From NCBI RefSeq assembly GCF_011397635.1, contig NC_064775.1, forward strand, positions 12,488,952-12,552,951: a stretch of DNA of 64,000 nt. The letters run 5' to 3'. Below are positions 22,171 to 32,929 of this stretch, in pieces; the first letter of the stretch is position 1; each line of letters begins with the position of its first letter. Source of the DNA: Epinephelus fuscoguttatus. Taxonomy: Eukaryota; Chordata; Actinopteri; Perciformes; Serranidae. Under the pieces are notes generated by a model that was not told the DNA's origin, did not search any database, and saw only the letters and a program-made list of their open reading frames with translations. Both the position numbers and the translations under genes were made by a program.

Positions 22171-23294
22171 AAACCAATTCCAGATATTTATTAGAGTTGT
22201 ATTCAACATGTGATTACATAGACATAAAAGCACAAAGGCACAGGTCACAGGTCAAGACTCGATACAGTAATCCAATTTATTTGCCTTCACCAAATTCACA
22301 CACAAAGTTCAGTTTGTTCATCACTAAAAGTACTGCTAGGCCTCAAAAACCTGATGATGGCACAGTGATGTTACAAGCTTTATCTCAGTTTGGGCTTCAG
22401 ATGTAAAAATCTGATCAGTAACTCAGACTGCAGATGTGGAGTTTAAAAAAAGCTTTTAGAGGAAAGGGAGGTCTGATGAAAGATACCATCCAGCTGCATT
22501 TCAGAAATGCCGGATTCGATTTTTTTGCAGCTTGACTCATAATAGGGACGACAGTCAGGATACCTCAGCCTCAGCTGCTTCAATTTGGACCATTCGAGTC
22601 CCCCAATTCTACTTAACTATAACACCACATTGATGGAGTGTCCCCTCAAAATTGAAAAATAAGAATAGGCCTATTTTAGACTGTTAATGGTGGAATATCC
22701 CCTGGCTGCTGCGCTCTCATCAGATTCTCCAATGTGGACTGAAATTTACACCAGTATCATATCTAACTACAGGACAACAAAGCAGCTTCATTTGTGAGAC
22801 AGTATTCTTATATTCCCAGATTCCAATTCTCAGAATGAAACCCCTCAATCTGTTACAGCAGAAAACCTATTTTCCTTCCCATAAAATGTGTTAATAACTA
22901 AAAAGTTTAAAGAGAGGGTAATATCTAAAAAAAACAGAATAATCAGCTTCACTATTTGAATATTTCATAATGTAATTCTAACTTTTAAAATTCAATATCC
23001 AATCATTGCCTTCCGGTCTTTTACATTGGCCTATTAACTTAAAATTAATATCAAGCAGCCTTAATCACTCATTAGGAAGACCAAAAATAAATCTCATAAA
23101 GTTCGCATGAAAGCCCTGAGAATTAACAAACCAGTAATGTACAGTGTAGTTATAAATCACATCACTTACCTCACCCTTAACAGTGTTTTTGACTGTTTTT
23201 ACTGCTAATCTTGTTGGAAATTAATTAAAATGTGAGCTATATGAGTATTTCTCTCCAGTGTCAACATAAATCTTGTGTATGTATCACCAGAAAA
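22171..23294 (-). other. LIG4: Probable LIG4 3' UTR
   Basis: Downstream of the LIG4 stop the minus strand stays AT-rich without repeats. AATAAA signals occur on the minus strand near 22,280 (GGCAAATAAATTGG) and 22,188 (CTCTAATAAATATC). The true cleavage site cannot be decided from sequence alone. Confidence 0.45.
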
Positions 23295-26200
23295 TCAAAC
23301 TAAGTAGTCATTGTCATTCATCAGATACCCTGCTTTGATAGAGTCAGTCACCCATGAGTCTCTTATAATCTTAAATTTCTTCCGGAAGCAGCGCCTCAGA
23401 GTCCTTAACTCCAGAAGTCTTGTTTCCTCTGTGATAATGACATGAGAGACTCCTTCCTTTAACTTCTGCACTACCTTCCCTCCATGGTATCGAAACTCCA
23501 GCGCCCTGATGTCCAAACAGGTGGCAGGTATGGTGGTTTCCGGGTCTCCTATGTCGGCATAGCCGTCCATGTAAACCACGAAGGGTCTGAACATGCTGGT
23601 GGGAAGGTCCTCCCAGCCGTACCGCTGCTCCACCTGGCTGACGTTCACTGCCGCATCTGCGTTGCTGATCCGGTCAAACACCTCGTGCAGCTGCTGCTCG
23701 TCGGTGTCCACAAAGTAGCTGTCGCCGTAGCTGTCGTACTCCTTGGCAAAGTGCTCCCTGGTGGAGGGCGACATGTGGATCATGTGACGCGGTTGCCACG
23801 GGACCACTTCCTTCTGGTCAAGGCACTCCAGCAGCCAGGCGGCCCACACCACATCGTGCTGGTTGCAAGAAACCAGGTTCTTCACGCGCATGTTCTCCAC
23901 GCCGGCAATCACGCAGTAGGTATCCCTTCCTGGGTTTTGAACCACGATACCTCCACATCTGATAAGAAGAAGACGCCAGTTATCGGTTAATTGGTTATTC
24001 AGAATACCTTAAAACATGATGATGTGACTGTTACAAGAAAAAATAACTAAAAAGTTTAACTCATAGATCATAAAATGCAGCATTGGTCAATTCAGTACAC
24101 TGCTACAGCCTCACTTGGTCCGGTATGACCTGTAGCTAATGGTGGCTAATGTTAGCGAATGTAAGCTAATTTTAGATAGACATTACTGTTTGACATCACC
24201 GAGCCACACGGTTGACTTCACAACTCTTCTCTTGTTGTGATTATGCTCCACAGATTTTTAACTTTAAAGGGTAACTTTGGTATTTTTCAACCAGGGCCCT
24301 ATTTTTCCATGTTTTTTGTGTCTGAGTGAGCAATGGGAACACCAATTTTTGAGTTACTTAGATACAAAAACAAAGAAAAATATGGTTCAGGTCAAAAAGT
24401 TACCCTTTAACTGACAAAAAAGGCTTTTCTCATGTTACCTGGCCACGCCCTTTTCCAGCTCCGCCTTGGGGTGATCCTCTGTGCCATTCAGGACACAGAA
24501 CTCCACATCCTCAAACATATCTGTCTCCTTGGTAACCCCAGAGAGGTCCTGGGGCTTAAAGTGGTCGATGATCCCCACCACCTTCTTGGGTTTGACTGGC
24601 AGCTTGCGCTTCTTCTTCTGCGGTTCGTCACCATCGATGCGAAGGTGCCGTGAGGCTAGCTTCCCAGATGCCTTACTGCGGAACTGATCCAGGTCTGCCA
24701 GAGTCATGCACTGGTGCCACTCCTTGTCATCGCGGATCTTCTCGATCCTGGGGAAACGCAGAGTGCAGTTGGTTTTATACATGTCACTTGAGACTATTTC
24801 AGCCGCCCGGACCTGGATGATGACCGAGTTGCAGGGTTCAATGTAGGCTTCTGGTTTCTCTGTGCCACACAGGATGGATGCTGGAGGGTCATTTTTCCGA
24901 TAGACTTTCCAGTGCTTGGCTAGCTTTAAACCGAGGTCATACAGCTCCTTCATGGTGTAGCCAGAGCCGATGCGACAGAGAGTGTGGAAAACTGAGGGCT
25001 TCTCGCCAGGCTTTGGAGCTTCGGCAACAGCACATAAGAAATGGGACATCATACCACCACGTCTCCCTTTCCCCCAGTAGCCACCAACAATCAGCAGGTC
25101 GAGCTCATCCATCAAGCCGTCCACATATTCTGGCTTGATTTTCAGCCATCCCTCCCCCCGCTTGTCTGGTTTGTATATGGACGAAGGATCCTTCACCATG
25201 ATCCCCTCTTCTCTGTTGTCAATGGCGTCATTGAGCGCATTCACTACCTCCTGCATGGTTCTAGCATCGGCCTTTGGAACCAGGTGCATCCTCCCCTTGA
25301 CTGGAGTGAAAACTGTCTCAAGGGTCTCGTAGCGCTTCTTCAGTGTTTCCTTGGCAAGCTTCTGGTCATTGACCAACAACACATCAAACACGCAGAAGCA
25401 CGTCTGTAGCTCAGAGTCGTCCATGAGTTTCTTGATGTCGAATTTGCTCCCCTTCTGCATGAAGGCCTCTGTGGTCGGATTGTACGCCATCATCTCACCA
25501 TCGAGGATGCAGTTTACAACATGGTTTTTAAAAACGTTGTGGATGTAAGGTGTGAGTGAGCCCTCCAGTGGGGATCCTCCAAACTGCTGGGTGTACTCAA
25601 AAGCATTTCTGCTAAAGTACTTGTACACATCCCCATCTTTGTGCAGCTGTATACGCTCTCCATCCAGTTTGGTCTGAATGTAAAAAGGACTGTTTCCCAT
25701 CTGTTTCTCCACAGTGCGGATGTTGGCCACGGCTGCCAACATTGGCTTGAAAGCAGAGAAGAGTCCGATAGAGACTTCGCTTAAAGACACGGAGGGGTTG
25801 TGGAGCTGCTGGCATACCTTGTTTAAGTCCGTGTTGACATTGTAGAGCTCAGCAGCATCCGGGTGGAAGACCTGGAGAACAGTTTCTTTGCTGATCCCGA
25901 GCTTCATGTCCTTCAGAATCATCCTGATGAGCCACTTTTGTTCGAGAGCTGTGCTCTGGGTGATGAGGTGCAGCAGACTCTTTTTCACAAGATCCTTCTG
26001 CTTGCTAGCGTTATTGATCGCCACTGAATCCAGAAAGTCATTGACTTCTTTGATGCTGAGGTTTCCTTGGCTGGTGCACCGTTTCTTCAGCACAAAGTAC
26101 GCCATGCTGGCAAAGTCTCCAGCATCTCCTTGGGATATAGTCGGAGCACGGTAGTTCAACAGTTTATTAGCCTCTGGACCGTTCTTTGGAAGTCCTAATA

Positions 26201-26522
26201 CATCGATGTAGAGTTTAGCTAACATGCTCTCTTTGATGCCATATGCCATACGCTCTCGTTCGAAAGGCGGCACTATGAGGCGCATAGCTGGGTAGAAGGA
26301 GTCTGTTGTTTTGGGGTTGTCCTTGTGGAGCACAGAGTGAAACTTCCTCCATGACTCAATGAAATCCCTAAGGATCCTGGATTTATCTGGACGGAGTTTA
26401 GACTTCTGGATTTTGTCTAAAGTGGTACAAAGGTGAAAGAAAGGAACCTGAGCAGCAACAGAGGGCTGACCTGCAGCAACGGAGGGCTGATCTGCAGCAA
26501 CGCTTTTAGAAGTTCCCTCCAT
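23295..26522 (-). CDS. LIG4: DNA ligase IV (two coding exons, 915 aa)
   Basis: Joined from 26,522-24,439 and 23,958-23,295. ATP-dependent ligase that seals double-strand breaks in non-homologous end joining and V(D)J recombination, in the nucleus with XRCC4, XLF and Ku. The order is: N-terminal DNA-binding domain (about residues 25-250); nucleotidyltransferase domain with active-site Lys285 in [16 protein letters not shown] and EEGIMVK; OB-fold domain ending [17 protein letters not shown]; basic [14 protein letters not shown], a likely nuclear signal; then two BRCT domains (from about 665 and 825) with the XRCC4-clamp region [15 protein letters not shown] between them. Human LIG4 has 911 residues, so length is normal. 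The start ATG has a good context (ACCATGG) and lies 8 bp after a splice acceptor. The N-terminus has an extra QPSVAA repeat. All key residues are present, so it should be functional. Confidence 0.97.
24117..24165 (+). repeat. Short copy of the 27-bp minisatellite unit in the LIG4 intron
   Basis: GGTATGACCTGTAGCTAATGGTGGCTAATG matches, in units of up to 20 bases, both the left edge (GGTATGACCAGTAGC) and the unit (GTAGCTAATGGTGGCTAATG) of the array at 56.15-56.64 kb. One to two units are present here. Confidence 0.75.
24264..24410. mobile_element. 147-bp MITE-like element in the LIG4 intron
   Basis: Ends TTAAAGGGTAACTTT and its near reverse complement AAAGTTACCCTTTAA form terminal inverted repeats. 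Interior is AT-rich (CCCTATTTTTCCATG, GTGTCTGAGTGAGCAATGG). No coding capacity; the mobilising transposase family is not determined. It accounts for about a third of the intron. Confidence 0.75.
26449..26501 (-). repeat. LIG4: 21-bp tandem repeat inside the LIG4 coding start
   Basis: The unit CTGCAGCAACGGAGGGCTGA + T (plus strand) is repeated about 2.5 times. On the coding strand it gives [21 protein letters not shown], a seven-residue repeat in frame. It lies ahead of the ligase DNA-binding domain in a region that is variable between vertebrates. Confidence 0.9.
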
Positions 26523-26809
26523 GGTGAAATCTGAAATACATGTCAAAGATTTTATTTTTTTTTTTAAAATAGCCTGGTAGTAGATTAACAATTCACTTTG
26601 CAGTTTGTGAATTCTGTCCAATAAATGAATGAATCAGTTAATTGACAGAAACATAATCAGAAACTGTTTTGATGTAGGACAGGCACATGTAAGCATGTAA
26701 CAGCAGACCACTGTTTGTGTTTGTTATACTTATTCCATTATGTGTGGTGACTGAATGCAAAACATGACATACTGTCAGAATGGATTTATCTTTGATGGGC
26801 ATTTCACTT

Positions 26810-26905
26810 TTTTCTGACATTATATAGACCAAACAATTAATCTGCTAATCAAAAATTTTATCAGTAGCTCAATCGATGAAAAATAATTGTTAGTTGCAGC
26901 TCTCA
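26810..26905 (+). repeat. Fragment of the 13.47-kb dispersed repeat family
   Basis: Carries ATAGACCAAACAATTAATCT and GAAAAATAATTGTTAGTTGC, shared in order with copies at 13.47 and 34.67 kb. Confidence 0.6.
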
Positions 26906-26914
26906 TTATTTTGC

Positions 26915-27115
26915 ATCTAAAGGAGATAGCACAGTCATATACCAATTGACAGGTCAGAGGTTCAGTCCCTGGCCATACAGTGTCTAATGTCTGATGAACA
27001 GGTGGCACCCTCTGTGGTAGCCAGTGGATGAATGGTTCTACTGTTGTAAAGCACTTTGAGTGGCTGCTAAGACTGGAAAAGTGCTACATAAACACAGTCC
27101 ATTTGACAATATTAT
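26915..27115 (+). mobile_element. SINE-like repeat with tRNA-like B box and conserved tail
   Basis: A degenerate B box (AGGTTCAGTCCCTGG, near 26,958) is followed by TGTAAAGCACTTTGAGTGGC and GACTGGAAAAGTGCTACATA, a tail I recognise as very common in teleost SINEs and LINEs. No clean target duplication was found, so the limits are approximate. Confidence 0.65.
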
Positions 27116-27197
27116 TATCAAAAGGGACATTTTATTGTGTCCTATCTATCTACATGGTCTAAATGTAAAGGATTGGATTGATATCATTAGTATTATG

Positions 27198-27198
<1 letters not shown>

Positions 27199-27241
<43 letters not shown>
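27199..27241 (+). repeat. (TA)n microsatellite
   Basis: About 21 uninterrupted TA units within the LIG4 5' intron. Confidence 0.97.
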
Positions 27242-27244
<3 letters not shown>

Positions 27245-27589
27245 CCATTTCAGTATATTGAATGAGGTGGAGGAGATGTTTTTAATTTCAACAATCAAAA
27301 CTGCCCTTTGATCATTAACAGAGGCTATAATGTCATCACAGAAAACAACTGGGGATTGGTACAAGCCAGATAAGTGTCTCTTACAGATAAAAGTAACCAG
27401 AAAATTAAAAACCTGTTTTTTCCCCTTTCTGTTTTTGTCAAACAAATGGCCTTTCTTGTTTCTGTTTGATATCCTTTATTATAACACAAATAAAAACTGA
27501 GAATTGGGCAAGAGTTAATAAGTATAGAAGGCCAGAATATGCCCCAAGGATGACATAGAGTATTTTTGCTTGACAATATGGAGAAAATC

Positions 27590-27850
27590 CAGTTTCACCA
27601 TTTATTATTTTTTACCAAATACCTGGATGTCTATATTGCGATAATATTGTAGGGTTGACTATTGGTGGTTTCACAAAATATTCACACATTGAGATTTTTG
27701 ATAAATAATCATCAGTAATGTGGATATAATGACTAGCCTAAGTGGTCTGCAGCCTTTAAAACAAGGAAAAGACAACACTATATTCAAAATATAAGACATT
27801 ATCTAGTCTCATATCACAATACTGATATATTAATCAGGCCTGATAGAGTA
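27590..27850 (+). repeat. Dispersed teleost repeat in the LIG4 5' intron
   Basis: Contains ATATTGTAGGGTTGACTATTGG, read here in two parts as ATATTGTAGGGTTGAC and TATTGGTGGTTTCACAAAAT, and later TAGTCTCATATCACAATAC. I recognise this wording from a common teleost non-autonomous element; ends are not resolved. Confidence 0.55.
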
Positions 27851-28563
27851 TAAGCTCTCAGTAGTTTGCTTACATTACTTTGGTGCCCATTTATCTGCAT
27901 CCTCTCTCCTGAAACTTCAGGATAAAGACGAATGTACACTATAAAACTGAACTCAACAATCAAGACACATTACCCGAATCAAATTAAGATTTCTTACTAG
28001 TCCACTTCAGAGTCAGTTGCAGGTGATGAGTCCACCGAGATCAAACTTCAACATGTTCTGACATGTCTCAACTGTTTCAATCTGACAGGCAGCAGGCAGA
28101 ATATCAGCTAAACTAAAACCAAACATGTAACTTAACATGGTTGTAAATATGGAAAAACAATACAAGGTTAAACACTGATACGAAGTAAACCATCTTGTAT
28201 TGGGTTTAAACTACTAAACTACTTTTTAATGTGATTACAAGAACACTTCGTGCTGCCACTTAACTTTCAGAATAAAAGCATCTGTTCACGTCTGTGCTGT
28301 ACGGGCGTATGTGCGCAGGTAACTTACAGACATTGGCCCACAAACAAGGTATAATTTAAGCGTAATTTATGTTTTAATGGCAGCTAAATGTCATGTTCCT
28401 TTCACACACAACAAAACGCGAATAAATTAAGCGTTTCATTTTCGCCGCAGTTTTATTTTAAAAACAGACCAGCAAAGTCGTAAGTATTAAACTGGAGCTA
28501 AATTTAATGAACAACACGATACATACTAACAAAATAATTAAATGTATAAGACTTATTGATACC

Positions 28564-28720
28564 TTATTCTCCAAAGAAGAGGTAGTTACTTTCAGACTTC
28601 TCACCACCACCTACATATTGACCACTTCCGGGTACTTAACCTAAAGACCGGCAAGGAAAACGTTCCGCCGGAAACAAGAGCGGAACCTTTGTTGCCCTAC
28701 AGTGTTGACGTGTGTTTTAA
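28564..28720 (-). promoter_or_regulatory. LIG4: LIG4 5' UTR exon and promoter region
   Basis: Two ETS-type motifs read on the minus strand (ACCCGGAAGTGG near 28,627) and on the plus strand (GCCGGAAAC near 28,670) sit in a short GC-richer patch with no TATA box. ETS sites with a short GC patch are typical of housekeeping DNA-repair promoters. In mammals the same region would also drive ABHD13 on the opposite strand; no ABHD13 frame follows here. Confidence 0.55.
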
Positions 28721-30102
28721 AGCTTAAATATGATTTTACCAAAATATAGTCTCATTAAGCTCAAATTTCACACTTTAAGCGCGTCGGTTTTGTATATTTA
28801 ATCTGACATGTCTCGTTTTTGATCGTATTATTATTAATATTATTATTTAATTGAAGTTTCTGCTCTGTATTTGTGATCGACTGTCTAATTAATTATAACA
28901 TGTATATGTGTGTTTATTTGCATATGTGTGCTGAAGCATGCGCACAGAGCATGTGTGCATGTGTGTATATATTTACTTACCCATTTGTTCGGATGCATGT
29001 TTATATTTATTCACATTTATGTATATGTATTTGCTTTTATCACCTTGTTTTACCACATTACTGTCACGTCATTCATCTGTTTTATTGTCTCGTGAAGTAC
29101 TTTGTACCACCTGCATTGAGAAGTGTTTTATAAATACATTTATTTCTGTTATAATTATTAAACTATGTTGAAAATTCCTTGTGGACATAATCTAGTTGCT
29201 CCTGTGGTCCACAGCAGAGGGCGACACTGAGGTGCTGCAGTGCTGAGGAGGTGCAGGCAGTGAGGTTGTTTACCTTCATGGGTCTGGAGCCACTGAGCCA
29301 GTAGTCAGCTGGTAGTAGCAGATAGGAATGCAAACTTGTTGACCACAGAAAGGCGTTTCTCTTCACTATAATGATTATGTAAGACATATTTGAATCAGAG
29401 TCTGGAAGCAGGGTGTAGTATAAACACTTAAAACCTCCTGAGTCAGGCACTGATGCAGTAAATTTGCCTTGACAATAATCAGTGGTGATGGTTATGGTGA
29501 AAAGCCAGATGGGCCTGGGGTCATTTTGTAAAAAATAATTACATTCTCTTTGCATATTTTAGGAAGAAAAGTCCTAATTTTGGGTATTGGCCCAACAAAA
29601 ACTCACTCCTGGACACCAACCAGCTATTTTGTGTGAACAAACAAGCCTATTATATGAATTAGTATGATCAGCACATACTGAGCATGATAGTTGTTCCACT
29701 GTGCAGACATGTAATAGATTGGGTCATTTAAGGCAACGCAAACTTATCTGTTGTCTGCTCATGTTTGGCTGACAGCCTCACTACTTTTCATGCTCTGTTT
29801 CCATCATAAACTTGTTTTGACAGCCACACGTGAGGTAGCAGCTGGTGTGGCGCCAGGTACATGCCATTACTCATAAAGTGATGCCAAATCATGCCAGTGA
29901 TATCTTGTTCCCAATCGAAACTGTTTGTCTGTTTATCAGTGTGGATTCCACAAATACTGATACCTGTTTTTTTTCCATAGAAGGAGAGACTCACATTTAT
30001 TTGGCTAGTTGAGTTGTTTTTGTGTAGTTTAATGACTTATTTTCAACAGAGAATTTTTTCCAGGCATGAGGTGTGCTGCTCAATTAGTGACCCTAACTTT
30101 TG

Positions 30103-30103
<1 letters not shown>
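28721..30103. other. Intergenic DNA, no gene recognised
   Basis: A T/G-rich stretch at 28.9-29.05 kb and a repeat tail at 29,090-29,160 are present. No protein frame resembling ABHD13 or any other family. Confidence 0.55.
29090..29160 (+). repeat. LINE/SINE 3' tail-like fragment
   Basis: GTGAAGTACTTTGTACCACC ... GAAGTGTTTTATAAATACAT followed by an AT-rich end. This form (…CTTTGTA…GTGTTATAAATA…) is the usual 3' tail of teleost L2-type LINEs and their SINEs. Confidence 0.5.
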
Positions 30104-30175
<72 letters not shown>

Positions 30176-30180
30176 TGTGT
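30104..30180 (+). repeat. (GT)n microsatellite, ~77 bp
   Basis: About 32 GT units, one AT interruption at 30,169-30,170, then five more units. Confidence 0.97.
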
Positions 30181-30695
30181 GGATTTATTTGAATGCTAAA
30201 ATGGGAAATAACAGGAAAATAAAAGCTTGTATATTGAGTGTTTTAAAAACAAAAGGCCTTAGGAAACAGGAAAATATCAAGACCACAATTACCACCATTC
30301 CCGGCGAGGATATGTATCTCAAACAGCATCTTTATACTAGTTTATGTATTAATGTGTCTTTATAAGAGAGTAGTGTATGACTCACTGCAATGATGTTATA
30401 TCCTGAGGTATAAGACAACTAAAGCTCCAGATTTGAATGATTAAATATCCCTCTATGTTCTAATTTAAATCTAAATGAAAGATCATTCAACCAAAGTGAG
30501 GCTTTTGTAAGAACAGAACATCTCCAGGCTATTGGAAGGACTTTAGTTTGGTGAGAAAGAGAAAACACACTGTGGCTCCATACTTAATCAGAAACCAAAA
30601 TATTCTGTTGTTCGTTGATTCCCTCTGCCAGCAGGGGGCGCCCTGTGCACAGCACTGAGCCCAGCGCCACACGCCAGCCAGGGTTGTTTACCTGT
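30181..30695. other. Intergenic DNA, no gene recognised
   Basis: AT-rich, no recognisable frame or repeat. A small GC-richer piece starts near 30.62 kb. Confidence 0.5.
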
Positions 30696-30720
30696 CTGCT
30701 GCTGCTGCTGCTGCTGCTGC
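30696..30720 (+). repeat. (CTG)8 trinucleotide repeat
   Basis: Eight CTG units (CAG on the minus strand). The poly-Gln and poly-Ala frames it creates on the minus strand are not supported as genes. Confidence 0.95.
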
Positions 30721-30949
30721 AGTGGAGGATCCTGGGATATGTTTGGGGAGGGAGGAGGTCCATTTGGAGCTACTATGTGCTCCAGCAGTGAACCCGCTGT
30801 GTTTTCCCCTCTCACACAATGCAGTGCAGTGGGCGGGAAAGCTGGCTGACTGGCTGCTTATACTGTATGTGTGTGTGTGTACAGCATGTGCATGCACCTG
30901 TGCTAATGTGGGACAGGGTGATGCGGTACAGGCTGCAACATAAGACCCC

Positions 30950-31260
30950 CCGCACACACACACACACGCGAACACACACACACTGCAGTAAACGGCCTGT
31001 CATGCTGTCATGCAGCAGGCAATGGAGTTACATAAGCCCTGCTGGATGTGCTGCTGCACTGCAACTAGCAGCGACCTACAAGACAGTAAACAACTGACGT
31101 CACTGCTTCCGTGGCATGCATCAGCTCGCTGTGGGACCGAGAGGGAGAAGGACGAGGAGGAGGAGGAGGAGGGGGTGTTTATAGTGTGCTGGTGTAGGAC
31201 TGAGTGAGGTTTTGGCATGGAGGCAGAGAGAGAAAGAGAGAGAATTGGGCAGAGTAATAG
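30950..31260. promoter_or_regulatory. GC-richer block with palindromic CRE site
   Basis: After a CA run (30,953-30,984) comes a block with a full CRE palindrome TGACGTCA at 31,095-31,102, followed by CTTCCG and an (AGG)n tract at 31,153-31,172. This resembles a promoter or enhancer, but no transcript can be attached to it on either strand. Confidence 0.3.
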
Positions 31261-31679
31261 AGCTAAAATCCCTCCTCGACATGGCCGATGATTAAGCGGT
31301 GCGTCAGCCTCCTCATTCAGAGTGACTTGTTGATGATGTGTGGCTGCACAGAAAGTCGTAAACACTTCCTGTCCCCTGCTGCTTGCTGACACATTGTGAG
31401 TTATGTTTGCCAATAGGCTTCCCATTGATTATTTACACGGACTGTATAACTTCTCATAAAAGATACTGATATGGTGAAAGCCGGTTAAAGACAAAATAGA
31501 CTTTCCTTATTAGACAACGCATGAAGAGAGGCAGATAAGGGCCATAACAAACTTGGGACTTGGAACTTGGGACTATTGAAGACACACTATTGGGTTGCAT
31601 TATGGGAAATGTAGGATCCAGTGTATTTGGTGACATAGGGACTAAAAGACAGGTCAATTATTAATTACATATGTATGAA
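31261..31679. other. Intergenic DNA, no gene recognised
   Basis: Nothing recognised. Confidence 0.5.
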
Positions 31680-31895
31680 TTTATTTTCCATAACCACTTA
31701 TCCTGCTGGGGGTCACAGGTTTGCTGGAGCCTATCCCAGCTGACATTAGGCGAGAGGCAGGGTACACACTGGACAGGTCCCCAGACTATGACAAGGCTGG
31801 CACATAGAGACAGACAACCATTCACACTCACATTCACACCTATGGACAATTTAGAGTCACCAATTAACCTGCATGTCTTTGGACTGTGGGAGGCT
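31680..31895 (+). repeat. Teleost dispersed repeat (CCTATCCCAGCTGACATTAGG family)
   Basis: Contains CTGGAGCCTATCCCAGCTGA, GGCAGGGTACACACTGGACA, AATTTAGAGTCACCAATTAA and CATGTCTTTGGACTGTGGGA in that order. I recognise this as a very common teleost interspersed repeat; the class assignment is uncertain. The 90- and 80-codon frames across it are by-products. Confidence 0.85.
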
Positions 31896-31982
31896 CCACA
31901 CACATGTAATTCAACATTTTATTACATTATATATCTAATATAATACGATAGATGTACTTTCATATCTCATATGTGATTATCT

Positions 31983-32195
31983 AGCACTGTTTCTCAATGG
32001 GGGTACAAGTTTCCCTAGAGCTACTTTGGAGTACTCCAGGAGGAATAGAACCCCTCAGCAGCAGGGGGGGCAGCAATTAAATCAGGGTGAACATGGGTCC
32101 TCCTCGGGGACACCACTGGCGCTGGTCAGCAGAAAATAATATTTCAAAGGGGATACATGACTGAAAAAAACTGTAAGAGCCACTGCTTTAGCACA
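31983..32195. repeat. Possible small non-autonomous DNA element
   Basis: Begins CACTGTTTCTCAATGGGGGT and ends near AGAGCCACTGCTTTAGCA; the ACTGTTTCTCAA start is typical of small teleost hAT-derived elements. The inverted match of the right end is weak. Confidence 0.35.
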
Positions 32196-32892
32196 CTACA
32201 CTACATGTGGTGTCTAGTTATCCTGTTGTAGTATGAGGAGCAGCACTGGTTGTGGGTATTATACGTGTACAGTATTACTTGCCTTTTTTCTTGTGTATTT
32301 GTTTTTTACTTTTTCTCGACTTGACTCTTCTTACTTTCCCTGATGTTTTCTCTCTGTGGATCAATAAAGGCTCACCTCATCTAACTATACTATGCTCACT
32401 GCAGAACACTCTAAAATGAAGCATTGCATGTATATTTGATACCAGGCACACCAGCTGCAGATGGTATCCTGAAGGCTAAAGCTGACATACATTTCCCACA
32501 AACATAAATAGGTATAAGTATGTATATGTGAGAGTGTGTTTTTCAGTACAGTATGTACCTATTTGTACAGAGCCTAATGTGTGTTCCCAGCAGTTGCTTT
32601 ATAAACAGAGTGAAAAAACCTCTGCGCACTTGCCAAAGCCGCTCTTGATGCACCGCTGCCTCAAGGCACGATTGAACTCCTCACCACATAATCTTATACA
32701 AATGTCAGGAGAGATGAGGACAGGGAGATCCTGTTCACCTAAATTGCGGAGCACAAAACATTGTGCTGGACTTTTTTTTTATTTCAGCTGGCAGGGCGAG
32801 CCAGACAGTGCCCAGTGACCTTCGACTAAAATTAGATCAGCTTCACACATCATTGCCATCCCACACTGCCCTCTTTTTACCTGTTTAATAGC

Positions 32893-32929
<37 letters not shown>

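Larger units (their letters stand above)
23959..24438 (-). other. LIG4: LIG4 coding intron (480 bp, phase 2)
   Basis: Donor CCAG|GTAACA at 24,439/24,438 and acceptor CTTCTTATCAG|ATG at 23,959/23,958. Joining gives [20 protein letters not shown], which aligns with the human IAEFGGYIVQNPGPD in BRCT1; the arginine codon is split AG|A. A stop (TAA) follows at once if the intron is read through. The human coding region is not interrupted here. Confidence 0.93.
26531..28563 (-). other. LIG4: LIG4 5' UTR intron (putative)
   Basis: Acceptor GTATTTCAG|ATTTCACC at 26,531/26,530 precedes the start ATG by 8 bp. A plausible donor, ATAAG|GTATCA, lies near 28,564/28,563. The interval is repeat-rich (SINE, TA repeat, dispersed repeat). 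Mammalian LIG4 also has non-coding 5' exons. The acceptor is good; the donor is my best guess. Confidence 0.6.

Noticed and set aside
23484..25409. Several plus-strand frames of 65-168 codons
   Set aside because: All are antisense to LIG4 coding exons.
28873..29133. Plus-strand frames beside the LIG4 promoter as ABHD13 start
   Set aside because: Sequence is T/G-rich, low complexity, and lacks the hydrolase motifs (such as HGNAGN and GRSLGG) of ABHD13.
30588..30981. Frames with poly-Gln or poly-Ala on the minus strand
   Set aside because: Produced by the (CTG)8 repeat read in different frames; no gene context.
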